Shown here: positions 31,150-42,397 of the stretch, one piece after another | Position numbering within the stretch: the stretch's first letter is position 1 | How the letters are laid out: every line of letters starts with the position of its first letter | DNA from: Azolla caroliniana | Taxonomy: Eukaryota; Polypodiophyta | NCBI GenBank assembly: GCA_043228905.1 | Contig: JBHGNT010000012.1 | Coordinates: 6,448,001-6,512,000, forward strand | Length of the DNA: 64,000 bases | Direction: 5' to 3' | Program-made: the position numbers and the translations under genes | The notes under the pieces: generated by a model | Database searches by the model: none | What the model saw: only the letters and a program-made list of their open reading frames with translations | What the model was told of the DNA's origin: nothing

Positions 31150-33410
31150 TGGCCACCGCCCTCTCGCCGCCACCTTCCTTCTCCATGGTCTTACATTGCC
31201 GCGTCGGCTCGAACCGCCATGGTCTCCGGAACGGTGTGGAGGATCCCTTTCCGGCCTTCTCCGCGCTCGCCTTTCCGCTCCGGCACCTCCGTGTGCCATG
31301 TACCCTCGCCCGTTGTTTGGCACTGCCCGTGTTGCACTCCTTGTCGGCCCCTTTTCGGCCAGATCGTGCATCGCTGCTCACCCGCATACCAGTGTCCTCT
31401 GCATCCGAGGAACACCCCGTAGTAGCCCGCTTGGCCCTTCCCATCTTCGTGCTGCTGCAATAGGTCCTGAGTCTTCCGCTTGCCGTCGTCCCCTCGCCCC
31501 CACCAGCTTCTCATCCCGGCTTGCCGTGTCAGTCTTCGTTACTTCGCCGAAGCTACCAGGATCTACGAAGCGAGTGTGGACGATCCTCCTTCGACCTCTC
31601 TTGCCATCCCCTGATTCCGACCCTATGCAGTCCACTAGGCACTTGTCACGTCGTTCCCGGCACCTCCCTCGTGCCGTCTTCCGCTTCCTTTGTTCGGCAC
31701 CGCCCGTGCCGAACACCGTCCCATAGTCACGCTTCGATCCGGCCCGCGATGGCCACTTCCGAGACTCTTGTTCTGTCCAAGGTGTGCTTTTTCGGCCTGA
31801 CACACCTCTCCATGTTTGCCCTTACCGGCTCCTTCCGAAACCTCGTGTCATCGGGTCCCATTCCCTGCCGCCACCGTCCTTCTCCCTCGGTCTCACGTTG
31901 CCATGTTGGCCGAACTGCCGGAGCCTCCGGATCGGTGTGAGGGTCCCATAGGACCAGACTCCGTTTCTATGCTTGCCGAAATCGGGTGTCTTTTGTTTGA
32001 GTCCCTCCCGGACTCTCCTTGTGTCTTCCGCGTAGCCGGGTCTCGTTTCCCGCCGCCACCTTCCTTCTCCCTCGGTCTTACGTTGCCACGATGGCAGCAC
32101 AGCCGGAGTCTCCGGAACCGGTGTGGGGATCCCGTAGGACTGGACTTCCTTACGCCCATTGTCTTCGTCACCTCGCCGCCACCGTCAGTATCTTGGTCTT
32201 ACGTCGACCGCGTTGCCGACTACTGAAGTCTCTAGAACCGGTGTGAAGGATCCTCCGTTGACCGCCCTTCCGTAGCCCTTGCCTTCGTCACCTCGCCGCC
32301 ACCGTCAGTATCTTGGTCTTACGTCGACCGCGTTGCCGACTGCCGAAGTCTCTAGAACCGGTGTGAAGGATCCTCCGTAGGCGTTCGTCGCCTTCTTGAC
32401 CCTGTCTCGGGTCGTCCTTTTTCTCATGCCGAGAGGGCGGTTTACTCCGCACCCTCTCCCGTGGTACCGACGTACCGTGTCCTCGGCCTCTTCGTAGGCC
32501 TGCTCTCTTCCTCCCTCCCGGAATGGTTATCCGGGAGTCCGCTCCGCCCGGTTCTCGTCCGGGTCCGTTCATCCTTCCCCGGATTGCCGAGTCCCGTTCT
32601 CCTGTCGCCACCGATCTCCCTTATAGGACTCACGCCGGCACTCGGGCCTGCAACCGGATCGGTGTAAGGAATCCCATAGGACCGGCTTTCATTCTCGTTC
32701 CAAATCTCGACCTTCGCCCGGTCGGTCTTTCTCCCCATGTAAAAGAGGGCGGCTCGTCCCGCACCCCCTTCCGTTTCGGCACCTTTATGCCAAGTCCGGC
32801 TTCGATCGAACGGCCCACGACCGGATCACGCTCCACCTGTATCGGAATGCCGATCTCCTCGTGCCGCGTCCGTCCTCGGCCTCCTCACAGGCCGTTTCCC
32901 ATCCATCTTCGCTGGCATCGTGCCAGGACTCCTCGGTACCGCCATCCATCTCCTCGGTCTTACACGGGCATACGGGCCAAATTGCCGAGTTCTTCGGAAT
33001 CGGGTCCGTGGGCTTTCGTCCGCTCCTTCCCCGTACTGTCTCGCCGGTGATTCTTGGTCTATCGTTGTCGCCTTCCTTTGCTTGGGACTCACGTGGACAC
33101 TCGGGCCCGACTGCCATCGTCTCGGGAGCAAGTGTGGGAAGACACAAGGAATCGCCCGTCCGTTCTTCACCCTTGTCCGTAGCCACCGGCTCTCCGTGGT
33201 CGGCGGTCGTCTTCTTACCGATCGCGCAAGCCCCTTCTGGGCTTGCTTCTCCAATGCCCGGGATCTCGGGCTGACACGCCCAAAACCGCTGGTCCCAACG
33301 TTCCGGTTCTGCGATCGGTATCTCGGCCTCGTCCTTGGCCGTTCTATTTCCGCAAGTCGAGAGGGCGTTTCGTTCCGCACCCTCTCCTGTGGTACCGTCG
33401 TACCGATCTT
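31150..33410. repeat. Degenerate tandem repeat of about 120 bases in element D
   Basis: A unit holding CGCCGCCACC, a GGTCTTACG-type block and GGAACCGGTGTG recurs near 31150, 31860, 32045, 32163, 32283, 32600, 32955 and 33085. The copies at 32163 and 32283 are nearly identical with a period of exactly 120 bases, that is 40 codons. A longer block (GAGAGGGCG to GTGGTACCG) recurs at 32420 and 33357. Confidence 0.75.
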
Positions 33411-33974
33411 CCGCCGTTGCGTGGGGCAAGTCCGTCTCCTCGGTCTCAGCTTCTGGCCTCGATCCTCCCTCTTCCTCGAGCATCGCTTTGAGCGCTGCGT
33501 ACGCCTCCGCAATCCTGGCCCCAACGCCGACCCTCGCCGACTCTCTTTGCCGTTCGGCCTCTTCCTGCTGTGATGGCACGCCGTCGCGTACCTTCCTCTT
33601 AGCCTTCTCGGCTCGCTCGTTGTCTAGCCTTTGGCACACCCTTCCGACCTTCGACCAGTCCTCCGTAAGCCCAATCCCGATGGCTTCCCGTTCCGCTCGG
33701 TCGATCGACCTGACAAACAAAAGGACTTTGTCCGCCCCCACCAAACCTTGTTCCTGCTCTGGGAGTCGAGAAGTTGTCGCTCGAACTCCTGGAACGCCTT
33801 CATCGCACCCCGGTGGGTCTTTGCCGATGCTACCCACTGGTCGAAGTCGTGCCGTCCCCGGCTTCGAGCCGGGTTGAGGTAGGTTACAGTAGTCGTCTGC
33901 TGCCAAGCCGCCGTCGGGGAGCTCTCAGCTCGTCGCGCCGAGCGGGGTCTTGCACAGGAGATGAGCTGCTGCAA
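32785..33974 (-). pseudogene. Gag-like protein of element D, frameshifted
   Basis: Two overlapping frames make one diverged protein. The first, from 33974, includes FDQWVASAKTHRGAMKAFQE and FERQLLDSQSRNKV. The second, 33906-32785, continues with GADKVLLFVRSIDRAEREAI, LTEDWSKV and VCQRLDNERAEKAKRK, then a Glu/Ala coiled-coil-like stretch (ARIAEAYAALKAMLEEEGG) and a repeat-derived acidic tail. The FxxFExxL, DKVLLFVRSID and LTEDW pattern resembles gag N-terminal regions of plant LTR elements, from memory of the family. A frameshift near 33730 separates the halves. No zinc knuckle is seen. The first frame begins in the partial LTR, so leader and LTR sequence are fused to gag. Confidence 0.5.
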
Positions 33975-34287
33975 ACCCTAAGCGAACACGAAGGAGAAGA
34001 AGAAGAAGCTAACTCTAAACCTAACGGTATACCCTCTAATGCAAAATGGGCAACCCCTCCATAAAGGGCGTTCCCTTCCTTTTATAGAACAAGGAGAGGG
34101 ATGCGTTACAATGTGGGACAAATCCCGACTTTCATGGGATCGTCTGTCCCGACTTGACTACTCTTCAGCGCCATAAAGGCGCCCTCGATATTCACACTAA
34201 ATGTACATGGGTGCGTACACACGCTGCACCCCGCCGATGCAGCCAATGTTTCCCGGTTTTTGCCTCTGGCTGAAATTCTTCACGATA
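33859..34287 (-). repeat. Partial LTR copy of element D
   Basis: Nearly identical to the first 430 bases of the 30029-30787 LTR, starting TATCGTGAAGAATTTC (a TG to TA change). It stops at GAAGCCGGGG, where gag-like coding sequence begins. The LTR 3' half with the U5 motif, the priming site and the leader are missing here. Confidence 0.8.
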
Positions 34288-34329
34288 GCGTGAACCATCT
34301 CCTCGGTTCCTTGCATGGGGAGAGCACGG

Positions 34330-34945
34330 TGTCGCATTGCTACGCGCGTACGTGTAGAAAGGGGCGGGACCACGGGGGTCTTGGACCGAGGAGCGAGAGA
34401 GAGAGACAGAGAGAGAGAAAGATTCACCAACACGTAGAAGCGAGAAAGGGAGATATAGAACGTAACACTTAATTATAATGACAGAGATTACAAACTCCGA
34501 CAGTTACAACTGACAAAGCGGCGACGGGCCCGACACGGGGACCCTACTCACGCACACCGACGACAGTCACCGACTCAAAGAAACAAAAGGGGGAAGGGGA
34601 GCGACTCTGCTGGAAGCACACAGGCTGTCCACGAAGCAGAGGCAGCGACCTCCCGACACCCGTAGAGAGCGACGATTCAAGTCGAAGAGAGAGAGCTCCA
34701 CCTTCCATTCTGCAGCAACCTCCTTCTTCCTCCTCGCGCGCGATATCTCGTTTTCTCTTCTCCTCCTCCGTTTATTCCCTGTCCCCCTCTAGGATACGCA
34801 CAATCCCCCTCTAATAAATGTGTGTGGCTTAGTAGTCACATCCACCGGTTCATGTACAAAGTATCCAATCACGCGTCCATCCGTGTAGGGGCCGGTTTAC
34901 GCGCTTTCTCTCTGATTCCGCCTATGGCCGGTTTTCTTCACGACA
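34330..34945 (-). repeat. LTR of element C
   Basis: 616 bases on the minus strand from TGTCGTGAAGAAAACCGG to AATGCGACA, with the motif CCAAGACCCCCGTGGTCC at 34368-34385 and CT-rich runs. No matching second copy was found. The 42 bases following it (ATGCAAGGAACCGAGGAGATGG) look like a leader or gag start. Confidence 0.65.
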
Positions 34946-36883
34946 ATAGTCGAGTCTCCACTACTCGCCGACTCTTCATCTGTTTGGTCATTCCAACTCA
35001 GTCGCTCATTCAGCCCACTAGTTGGAATGAGATCAGACTCTCATCTAGAGTTCCGAATCCTTCTTCATCTTCTGCCTAGATCATTTTGGGCTCACTGGTC
35101 TCATCCTTCGGAATCGGGTTGGAGTTTGTAGAGAATATCATGATGCCGACTCATCGAATTTGACATCTCGGCTCACTCGAACTTGTTTTGTTCGGGGGTT
35201 ATAACACTTATAACCATTTTGCTCATGTGAGTAGCCGACGAGGACGCACTTCTTCGACTTCGGATCCAGCTTTCTCCGCTTCTCATCCGGCACATGCACA
35301 TATGCAATGATACCAAATATTTTATAGTGCCTTAAATTCGGCTTCCGTCCGAAATATAGCTCGTGTGCCGACACCTTATCCCCGATCCGGTTTTGGATAT
35401 AGATGGCCGTCCGGACCGCCTCGACCCAATAGAACTTGGGCATGCTCTTCTCTTCTAGCATTGCCCGTGCTGCCTCCACAATTGACCAGTTCTTCCTTTC
35501 GGCCACACCATTTTGTCCCGGTGTATATCGGTAGCTGAATTCCCTCCAAATTCCTTTATGTTGTAGATAACTGTTGAATTGGCTAGAACAATATTCTTTT
35601 CCGCCATCTGACCGCAGGCACTTGATCTTCCTCTACAAGACTTTGCAAGTTCCGGAAACAATCGAAATTTTCACTTTTCCTTTTGATTAGGGAGATCCTT
35701 GTGTGTTGATTGTAGTCGTGGATGAAGAAGACAAAATATCGGCTCCCGCCAAGACTAACGTTCTGTACCGGTCCCCATACATCCGAATGTATTAGATCGA
35801 GCTTGTTACGGCTCCGGTTTCTTTTGGTGGGGAATGGAAGCTGGTGTTGCTTCCCGAGCTGGCAGGATTCACAAATTTGGGCCTTCTGGCCACTGAATTT
35901 TGGCAATCCGAAAACAACCTGTTTTGATTGCAGGTCTTGAAGCCTCTGATAGTGGACATGGTTGATCCGCTTGTGCTACATGTCGATATCCGATTCAATC
36001 TTCCTTCCTTTTGCGAACAAAGTGGTGCTGACGTCGTTGGTGCCGAGGAAGAACATCCTCCTGTCCCAACGCCCTTGTGTGATGACTTGACCCTCTTCCT
36101 CGATGAAGCACCCGAGGTGCGTAAACCGCACTTGCATCCCCTGGTCGACGATTTGCCTGATCGACACCAAATTCTTTGTGATTGTCAAGACATGAAGCAC
36201 GTTCATAAGCTTCCCTTTTTGTCTAACAAGACTCAAGGGAACTTCTCCGACACGCATGATCGGGTGAGGAGTGTCGTCTCCGGTTTCGACAACTCTTGGT
36301 TGCTCTGACTTTTCCAAAAACGAGACCCACTCTTCATAGCTTGTCATGTGGTTTGATGCTACGGAGTCAACGTACCACATTTCCTCCGATCCGGAAAGTG
36401 GTCTTCTTCATTGAGTTCACCTTGTGCTTCATCACAAAGGTTGGCCCTTTTCTGATCTTACCGGTTCCGGATCCTTCCAATCCTTCTGTGTAGTGCAAGC
36501 TTTGCTGGTTCCCTTGTCCGGCCTTGCCGGATCCGGATTTATCCGAATCGGCACACTTCTTCCAACACTCGCTCTTTTGGTGGCCTTTCTTGTCACAATA
36601 CCAGCATTCCGTGTCGGCTTTCGATTGCCAGTTTCCGGCGCCGCCTTGACTCCCCCTACTTGTGGAGGGTTTGGAACTGCTGTCGGCACCATCTCCATGC
36701 CTCCGATTTTGCTCTTGCCGGCCGCCACTATTGCGTGCCGATCCACCTCGTCCATCACGCCCACAGGGCCGATTTGCCTCCTTGTATAGCATCCAACTGT
36801 TCGATTGAGTGGTCGTTGACCGACTCACGTGGTTTTCTTCAACCATCAGCATCGATTGCAGGTCGATGAAGGACGGTGGTTTC
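34946..36883 (-). pseudogene. Copia A gag C-terminus, protease and integrase
   Basis: From right to left: gag end with zinc knuckle CWYCDKKGHQKSEC (36367-36852); protease with DSVASNHMTSYEEW (the usual DSGAS Gly is Val) at 35976-36380; the integrase HHCC finger, with QICESCQLGKQH, and core (LDLIHSDVWGPV) at 35583-35906; integrase C-terminus (MAERKNWSIVEAARAM, HYKIFGIIAYVHVPDEKRRK) at 35138-35506. Small frameshifts break these apart. The start of this gag lies beyond Copia B, at 41361-41930, and the frame ends at the element C insertion. Confidence 0.85.
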
Positions 36884-37294
36884 TGTTCCGAAGGCGCTAC
36901 GACTCTTTTGTGTGCACAATGGATCGTGATGTGTTGGATCGTTTAGTGCTCAAGATAGAAAGGGGAAGGGGAAGGGGAAGGAGACTTACCTTTGCACAGT
37001 CCAAAAAACTTCTTCTTCATTACATGCAGAGCTCAACTTGCTCTCGTATGTTTTCTGTTCTTACAACTCTCTGCACTACTCTCACTCTTCTACACTTCTA
37101 CTTTTCTACTTACTTTTTACCTAAGTTATAAGTGACTTATATATGCAGCCAATTAGCTGTCAGTAGCTAAATACCTGTGCATAGCTAAATAGTTGTTTTA
37201 CCTTTATGTCCATTAGTAGCTAATTAGCTAATAGCTACTATAACTTATTTCTGAATAACCATCACATAGCTTTGTTGAGCTTGCTTCTCAACAC
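36884..37294 (-). repeat. 3' LTR of Copia B
   Basis: 411 bases matching 40939-41360, including an AGCTAAATAG/TAGCTAATTAG-rich block near 37150-37240. Confidence 0.9.
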
Positions 37295-37311
37295 TCCCCC
37301 TCGAGCTCAAC

Positions 37312-38771
37312 TTATCCTTTCTTGGGATCATCTTCAATCTTCTTTTCTTCATGCTTTTCAACTACCATGCCGATGGTTATAACTCCCATCATGTCTCTAA
37401 ACTGTGTATGTTTTTCCATGCTCAATCCCTTCGTAAGAATATCAGCCACTTGCTGATTTGTACTTACATATAGCAGATCCACTTCTCCATCAATCAATTT
37501 TTCTCTAACAAAGTGATAATGCACTTCGATGTGCTTTGTTCTTGCATGGAACACTGGGTTTTTTGCTAGTTGAATGTTGCTCATATTGTCACACCAAATT
37601 GTGACAACACCATCTATATATTCTCCCAAATCAGAAAGCAATCTTTTGATCCATACCTCTTCACATGTAGCTATTGCAGCTCCTCTATACTCGGCTTCAG
37701 TACTTGACAATGCAACAATAGCTTGTTTCTTGCTACTCCATGAAATGGCTGCACTTCCCAATGTAAACATATATCCACTTGTGGATCTTTTGTCAGTTTG
37801 GCTTCCAAACCAATCAGTATCTGTATATCCTTCCAACTTTATGTCCAAATCACCCCTGTAAAATAGTCCATAATTTTGAGTAGCTTTTACATACCTCAAA
37901 ATTCTTCTTATGTAGTCCAAATGTGGTTTCGTTGGTTGTTGCATAAACTGGCTAACTAATCCAACATCATAACTCAAATTAGGTCTTGTTATGGTCAAAT
38001 ATATGAGGCTGCCCACCATAGGCCTGTACATGTTTACATCATCTATTTTGGCTCCCAAAGCAGCCCTCAATTTGCAATTCTTATATAGTGGTATACCAAT
38101 AGGTTTGCATCCAAGCATACCATACTTCTTCAACATAGTTGTTGCATACTGTTTTTGCAACATATATATACCACTCTCAGATCTTATCATCTCAATGCCA
38201 AGAAAGTATCTTAGCTCTCCCAAATCCTTCATCTGAAATTGCATTTCCAGAATTTTCTTCAACTTACTTATCTCAACATATATCAAGATCAAAACAATGC
38301 AATCATTTATCTTTTTTACATAATGATGGATCAACTTTTGACATTTTGAAGAAATTTTTTTTCAGAGATTCTGAAAGTTCTTTATGCCATGCTCTCGGTG
38401 CCTGTTTCAATCCATAGAGAGCCTTTTTCAGCCTACATACATATTCTAGATGCTTCTTATCTTCAAAACCTAGTGGTTGACACATGTATACTTCCTCTTC
38501 CAAGTTACCATGTAAAAAAGCATTTTTTACATCCATATGGTGCAAAACCCATCTTTTGGCTACACTCACAGCAAGTAGTGTTCTCAAGGTTGCCATCTTT
38601 GCAACCGGTGCAAATGTTTCATCATAATCAATTCCTTGCATTTGGACATATCCCTTTGCCACAACTCTTGCTTTATGTCTACTAACATTTCCATTTGAAT
38701 CATGCTTTGTCTTGTAGACCCATTTGCAACCTACCACATTTTTTCCTTTCGGTAACTTTACCAAATCCCAT
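37312..38771 (-). pseudogene. Copia B RT and RNase H
   Basis: RT start (CKWVYKTKHDSNGNVSRHKA, DVKNAFLHGNLEEEVYM) at 38303-38771, then RT end (FQMKDLGELRYFLGIEM) and a complete RNase H (GYTDTDWFGSQTDKRSTSGY, IWCDNMSNIQLAKNPVFH, EVHYHFVREKLIDGE) at 37312-38334. The junction of the two frames reads LILIYVEISKLKK, so the catalytic YVDD has lost both Asp through a short deletion. This RT cannot be active. Confidence 0.88.
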
Positions 38772-39220
38772 TGTTGTCCGCCAGAATAGTAACCGACGGA
38801 CAAGTGCGCAATAATATAGAATAGAATAACATTGTAACACATGTAACGGTTCACGCGGGAAGCGTGAATGGCTAAAAGACCCTACGTATATAAAGGGAAA
38901 AAACCCTCTGATAGAGGTAGCGTGTAATTTTGAATGTAAAAGGCGTATCGTAATAGAGTTTTATATTCTCTGATATCTATGCATAGCTGTGGTTAATCTA
39001 CTGTGTGTTTGTAATCCTTAAGAGCGTAGGCGTGAGTAACGGTGTGTGCGCTAGTCCACTGTCTAAGGAGCTCGGTTGTAGCCGTCTCCCTTATATGCTG
39101 CTAGGTTATGGGAAGTATCCCACTAAGTATTACACACAGACGCTATCATTCGTTGTCACACAGTCACTTGGAGGTCTAGGTCGAAGGACTGACCATAGAC
39201 CGTGTTCCTAATCGGTAACA
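38772..39220 (+). mobile_element. Solo LTR inserted in the RT start of Copia B
   Basis: 449 bases, TGTTGTCCGCCAG to TCGGTAACA, with perfect CCCAT duplications at 38767-38771 and 39221-39225. TATA-like CGTATATAAAGGG at about 38894-38906 on the plus strand. Removing it rejoins ENRTW to DLVKLPKGKN. Its family is not otherwise present in the window. Confidence 0.85.
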
Positions 39221-39497
39221 CCCATGTTCTATTTTCAACCAATGCATCTATTTCTTCTTGCATTGCATTCCTCCAATTTGCTTTTGCTTTTGCTTCATCA
39301 AAGCTGTTTGGATCAGGGATTTGTACCACTTTAGACATGTATGCATAATGTATAGCCATATATGTGTCATAGCCAAATCTTTCAACAATCTTTTTCTCTC
39401 TATATGATCTTCTCAGTTTCTGATTTGCATCCTTCATTGCCCTTTCCATACCAGGGATTTTCAGGGATCCTATAACAAGATCATCATCCAATGATGT
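39221..39497 (-). pseudogene. Copia B linker before RT
   Basis: Reads MDDDLVIGSLKIPGMERAMK, then KIVERFGYDTYMAIHYAYMS and NAMQEEIDALVENRTW, the usual Copia stretch between integrase and RT. It is cut at ENRTW by the solo LTR. Confidence 0.8.
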
Positions 39498-39505
39498 ATC
39501 TTAAT

Positions 39506-40621
39506 CTACATCTTCCATGTTTCTAGACCCATCATCAAGCATTTCATACTCTGGCATTTTTTGTTTTCCCTTTCTACATCATAATTTTTGTGTCTTGCAC
39601 TTTTTCCACTCCATGCATTTGATTTAGATTTACTACCTGAGCTTCCAGATGGTCCAGTACATTCCATTGATGTTGAACTTTGTTGTCCAACATTGCTTCC
39701 ATCTCTATGGTTATCTCTTACATTTTCAGATTTATCTCTGTCTTCATTTTCATTGTCTTCATCAATCTCTGCATTTTGTTTTGGACTGTACCACCTGCCC
39801 AACTCATCAAATATTACATCCCGACTTACCACAACCTTTTTTGTCAAAGGGTTATAGCATCTATACCCTTTTTGCTCCTCTAAATATTCAACAAAAATAC
39901 ATTTTTCAGCTTTTGGATCAAGCTTACTTCTCACTTCAGCAGGTACATGAACATAGGCAAGGCATCCAAACACTTTTAAGTGTCCTAAACTCAGCTTTTT
40001 GCCATAGAAACATTCTTCAGGAGTTACTTCATGTACTCTAGATGTTTTACATCTATTTAGGATATAGTTTGATGTGTTTATAGCTTCTGCCCAATAATAC
40101 AATGGCATATTTTTTTCTGTCATCATGGCTCTTGCTATGTTCACCAGAGTTTTGTTTTTTCTCTTAGCAACTCCATTTTGTTGTGGAGTATATCTACATG
40201 TAAATTGTCTCCTTATTCCTTGATTGCATAGAAAATCATCCATTTGATTTCTTTCTTCTACTACAAGCATTGAAACCAGATCTGGAAAACTTGGGATGCT
40301 ACCCCTTGTTAGAATAGATGTTTTGAAGCTTTTATATTGAGGTCCTAAACCTCTTAAGCATATTTCCACCTTATCATCATCTTCTACCTTCACATTGATA
40401 GAAGCAAGTGATTCACATATGCTCTTTATTTTCAGAGCATACTCATTCACTGACATCTTACCTTTTTCCAAGGTATTTAGCTCAGTCTTCAACTGGAGCT
40501 TTCTTGCCTTTGTATTCACTACAAACAGTTTTACCAAACTGTCCCAAGATTCTTTTGGAAGCATAACATCCTGTATGTGTCCAAGCATCGAATCTGAGAT
40601 GCTAAGTGAGAGCCAATGCAA
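39506..40621 (-). pseudogene. Copia B gag fused in frame to integrase C-terminus by internal deletion
   Basis: One 371-codon frame. Residues 1-130 are a Copia gag core (MLGHIQDVMLPKESWDSLVK, ARKLQLKTELNTLEKGKM, FPDLVSMLVVEERNQ). From about residue 132 it is integrase (DDFLCNQGIRRQFTCRYTPQ, NGVAKRKNKTLVNIARAMM, HLKVFGCLAYVHVPAEVRSK), then the acidic linker. The zinc knuckle, the protease and the integrase HHCC and first catalytic part are gone. The gag N-terminus continues upstream to about 40870 (SQIVTEKLDKNNFPAWKF) across an in-frame TAG near 40664. It is a deletion derivative, not a normal polyprotein. Confidence 0.85.
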
Positions 40622-40938
40622 TACCTTTCTTGCCCTTGGATTCCATTCTTTAAATGCTTTAATCTATGCAGCAGAGGTCTCCTTCAATGTAATCCCAGTA
40701 TCCTTTTCCCATCAGGAAATTTTTCATTATGAATTTCCACGCCGGGAAATTGTTTTTATCTAGCTTTTCTGTGACTATTTGGCTTGCATTTTCAGCAGCC
40801 ACCTCTCTTTCAGTTAGGGCTTTTCATATGATTAACTTCACAGACAACTCTCTGATTCAGATCAACAAACAGAGAAACAACCTTTCTCAGATCTGTATTG
40901 TTCTAATCTTCTTTATGAGCAACTAAGCTCTGATACCA

Positions 40939-41360
40939 TGTTACGAAGGCGCTACGGCTCTTCTGTGTGCACAACGGATCGTGATGTGCTGGATCGTTTA
41001 GTGCTCAAGACAGAAAGGGGAAGGGGAAGGAGACTTACCTTTGCACAATCCAAAAAACTTCTTCTTCATTACACGCAGAGCTCAACTTGCTCTCGTCTGT
41101 TTTCTGTTCTTACAACTCTGTGCACTACTCTCACTCTTCTACACTTCTACTTTTCTACTTACTTTTTACCTAAGTTATAAGTGACTTATATATGCAGCTA
41201 ATTAGCTGTCTGTAGTTAAATAGCTGTCAGTAGCTAAATAGTTGTGCATAACTAAATAGCTGTTTCACCTTTATGTCCACTAGCAGCTAATTAGCTAATA
41301 GCTACTATAGCTTATTTTTGAATAAGCATCACATATCTTTGTTGAGCTTGCTTCTCAATA
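40939..41360 (-). repeat. 5' LTR of Copia B
   Basis: 422 bases, TGTTACGAAGGCGC to TTCTCAATA (terminal CA changed to TA). The priming site adjoins it at 40927-40938. Confidence 0.88.
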
Positions 41361-41977
41361 ATTTCTTCCAGGTGGAAGTTGCCGTCCGGATTGGCCCATA
41401 CCATTGTGCTAGACTACCGAGGCAGATCTAGACCATCTCATCCTCTTCCACCGTCACGTTGATGGAACCAAGCGCGTCGCAGATCTCCTTGATCTTGGTG
41501 GTGTAGTTGGTGACCGACATGTCCCATTGCCGGATATTGTTGAGCTCTTTCCAGAGCTGCAACTTCCGAGCCGTGGTACTTGCGGCGAAAATCCTACGAG
41601 AATTTCCCAGGCCTCCTTCTGTGTTTTTGCATCCTTGATGTAGCCGAGCATCTAGTCATGTACACAGGACGCGATGCATTACAATACTTTGCTCGCTCCT
41701 TGTTCCCATACCGGGAAGTCCTTGTGTGCCGAATCTGGTGCAACTACATTTGCTCCTTCCACGTAATTCCAGTATCTGTGCTTCAGCAGGTACTAGTGCA
41801 TTTTATACGACCAGGATGCATAAGTGCTCCGGTTGAGCTTTTCTGTTGGAAGCGAGCTCGCCATGCGTTTGCCCATATCTTCCTTCCGTTCGATCTGTGC
41901 TTTTCCGGAAGTTAGGGTTCGTCTTTGGAAATTGTTTGTCGGTAGTAAAGGTTCTCAACCCTCGCGCTTTGATACCA
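41361..41977 (-). pseudogene. Copia A gag N-terminal half and priming site
   Basis: Gag text such as MLGYIKDAKTQKEAWEILV, then QLWKELNNIRQWDMS and EICDALGSINVTVEEDEM in shifted frames, ending at the Copia B insertion. The priming site TGGTATCAAAGCGC lies at 41964-41977, next to the LTR at 41978. Confidence 0.8.
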
Positions 41978-42397
41978 TGTCAAAGTTAATATACTGAAGC
42001 TTTGACAAATAGGTTTATCTAGATAGCAACATAAAACAGAGACAAGGTTTAATGGAAGCTTGAATCACAGAGACAGAGAGCAGGAGAGACAGAGAGAGCA
42101 GAACAATAAAATCAATTTCAAAATAATAGCACTCTGTACATAGAATGTGCTCAAAGAGCACTTTTATACAAATCCTTTCACGGACTGACAGAAGTTCTAA
42201 CATGTACTTCAATGCATATACGAGCGACTGACACTGACTCCCAAAAATATGCCTACGTACTAGGCTATATTCGTAGGCCGCAAACGGCCTACTGGTTACA
42301 ATTTGATCCGGCTCCTGGTTCTTGATACCATCCATACACCGATCCAGCTCTAGCTTATTCAACCAATCCGAATCCGGTTGAGCTTGTCTGCTCAACA
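41978..42397 (-). repeat. 5' LTR of Copia A
   Basis: 420 bases, TGTCAAAG to CTCAACA, matching 27199-27599. Related in sequence to the solo LTR at 55169-55587. Confidence 0.9.

Larger units (their letters stand above)
30029..34945 (-). mobile_element. GC-rich gag-like retroelement composite (elements D and C) inserted in Copia A
   Basis: Lies in the Copia A linker between integrase and RT. It comprises a 759-base LTR at 30029-30787, a GC-rich interior at 30788-33858, a partial LTR copy at 33859-34287, a 42-base leader, and a different 616-base LTR at 34330-34945. The two full LTRs share their ends (TGTCGTGAAGAA, GCGACA) and a U5 motif but differ in the middle. The interior encodes a gag-like protein and no RT, integrase or protease that I can recognise, as in large non-autonomous (TR-GAG or LARD) elements. 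A 4-base ACGC flanks the D part (34288-34291 and 30025-30028). Confidence 0.75.
36884..41360 (-). mobile_element. Copia retrotransposon B, inserted in the gag of Copia A
   Basis: LTRs at 36884-37294 and 40939-41360 (TGTTMCGAAGGCGC to CTCAAYA), with 4 of 5 flanking bases matching (GTTTC and ATTTC). A Met-type priming site, TGGTATCAGAGC, lies at 40927-40938, and a purine tract lies beside the left LTR. When it is removed the gag frame of Copia A is restored around FIDLQSMLMVEENHV. It is about 4.5 kb, short for Copia because of an internal deletion. Confidence 0.9.
27199..42397 (-). mobile_element. Copia retrotransposon A, host of several nested insertions
   Basis: LTRs of about 400 bases at 27199-27599 and 41978-42397 (TGTCAAAG to CTCAACA). 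The 5' one is followed by a Met-type priming site and the 3' one by a purine tract. The element sits in a LINE RT region. The flanks GGGTA and ACGTA could be a decayed 5-base duplication. Two insertions, 30029-34945 and 36884-41360, enlarge it from about 5.8 kb to 15.2 kb. Confidence 0.9.

Noticed and set aside
31150-33410. Spaced repeats resembling a CRISPR-like array
   Set aside because: Units are about 120 bases or more, diverged, without unique spacers of even size, in plant DNA inside a retroelement.
30656-33877. Many overlapping plus-strand frames in the GC-rich block
   Set aside because: High G+C lengthens chance frames; only the minus strand shows a gag-like pattern.
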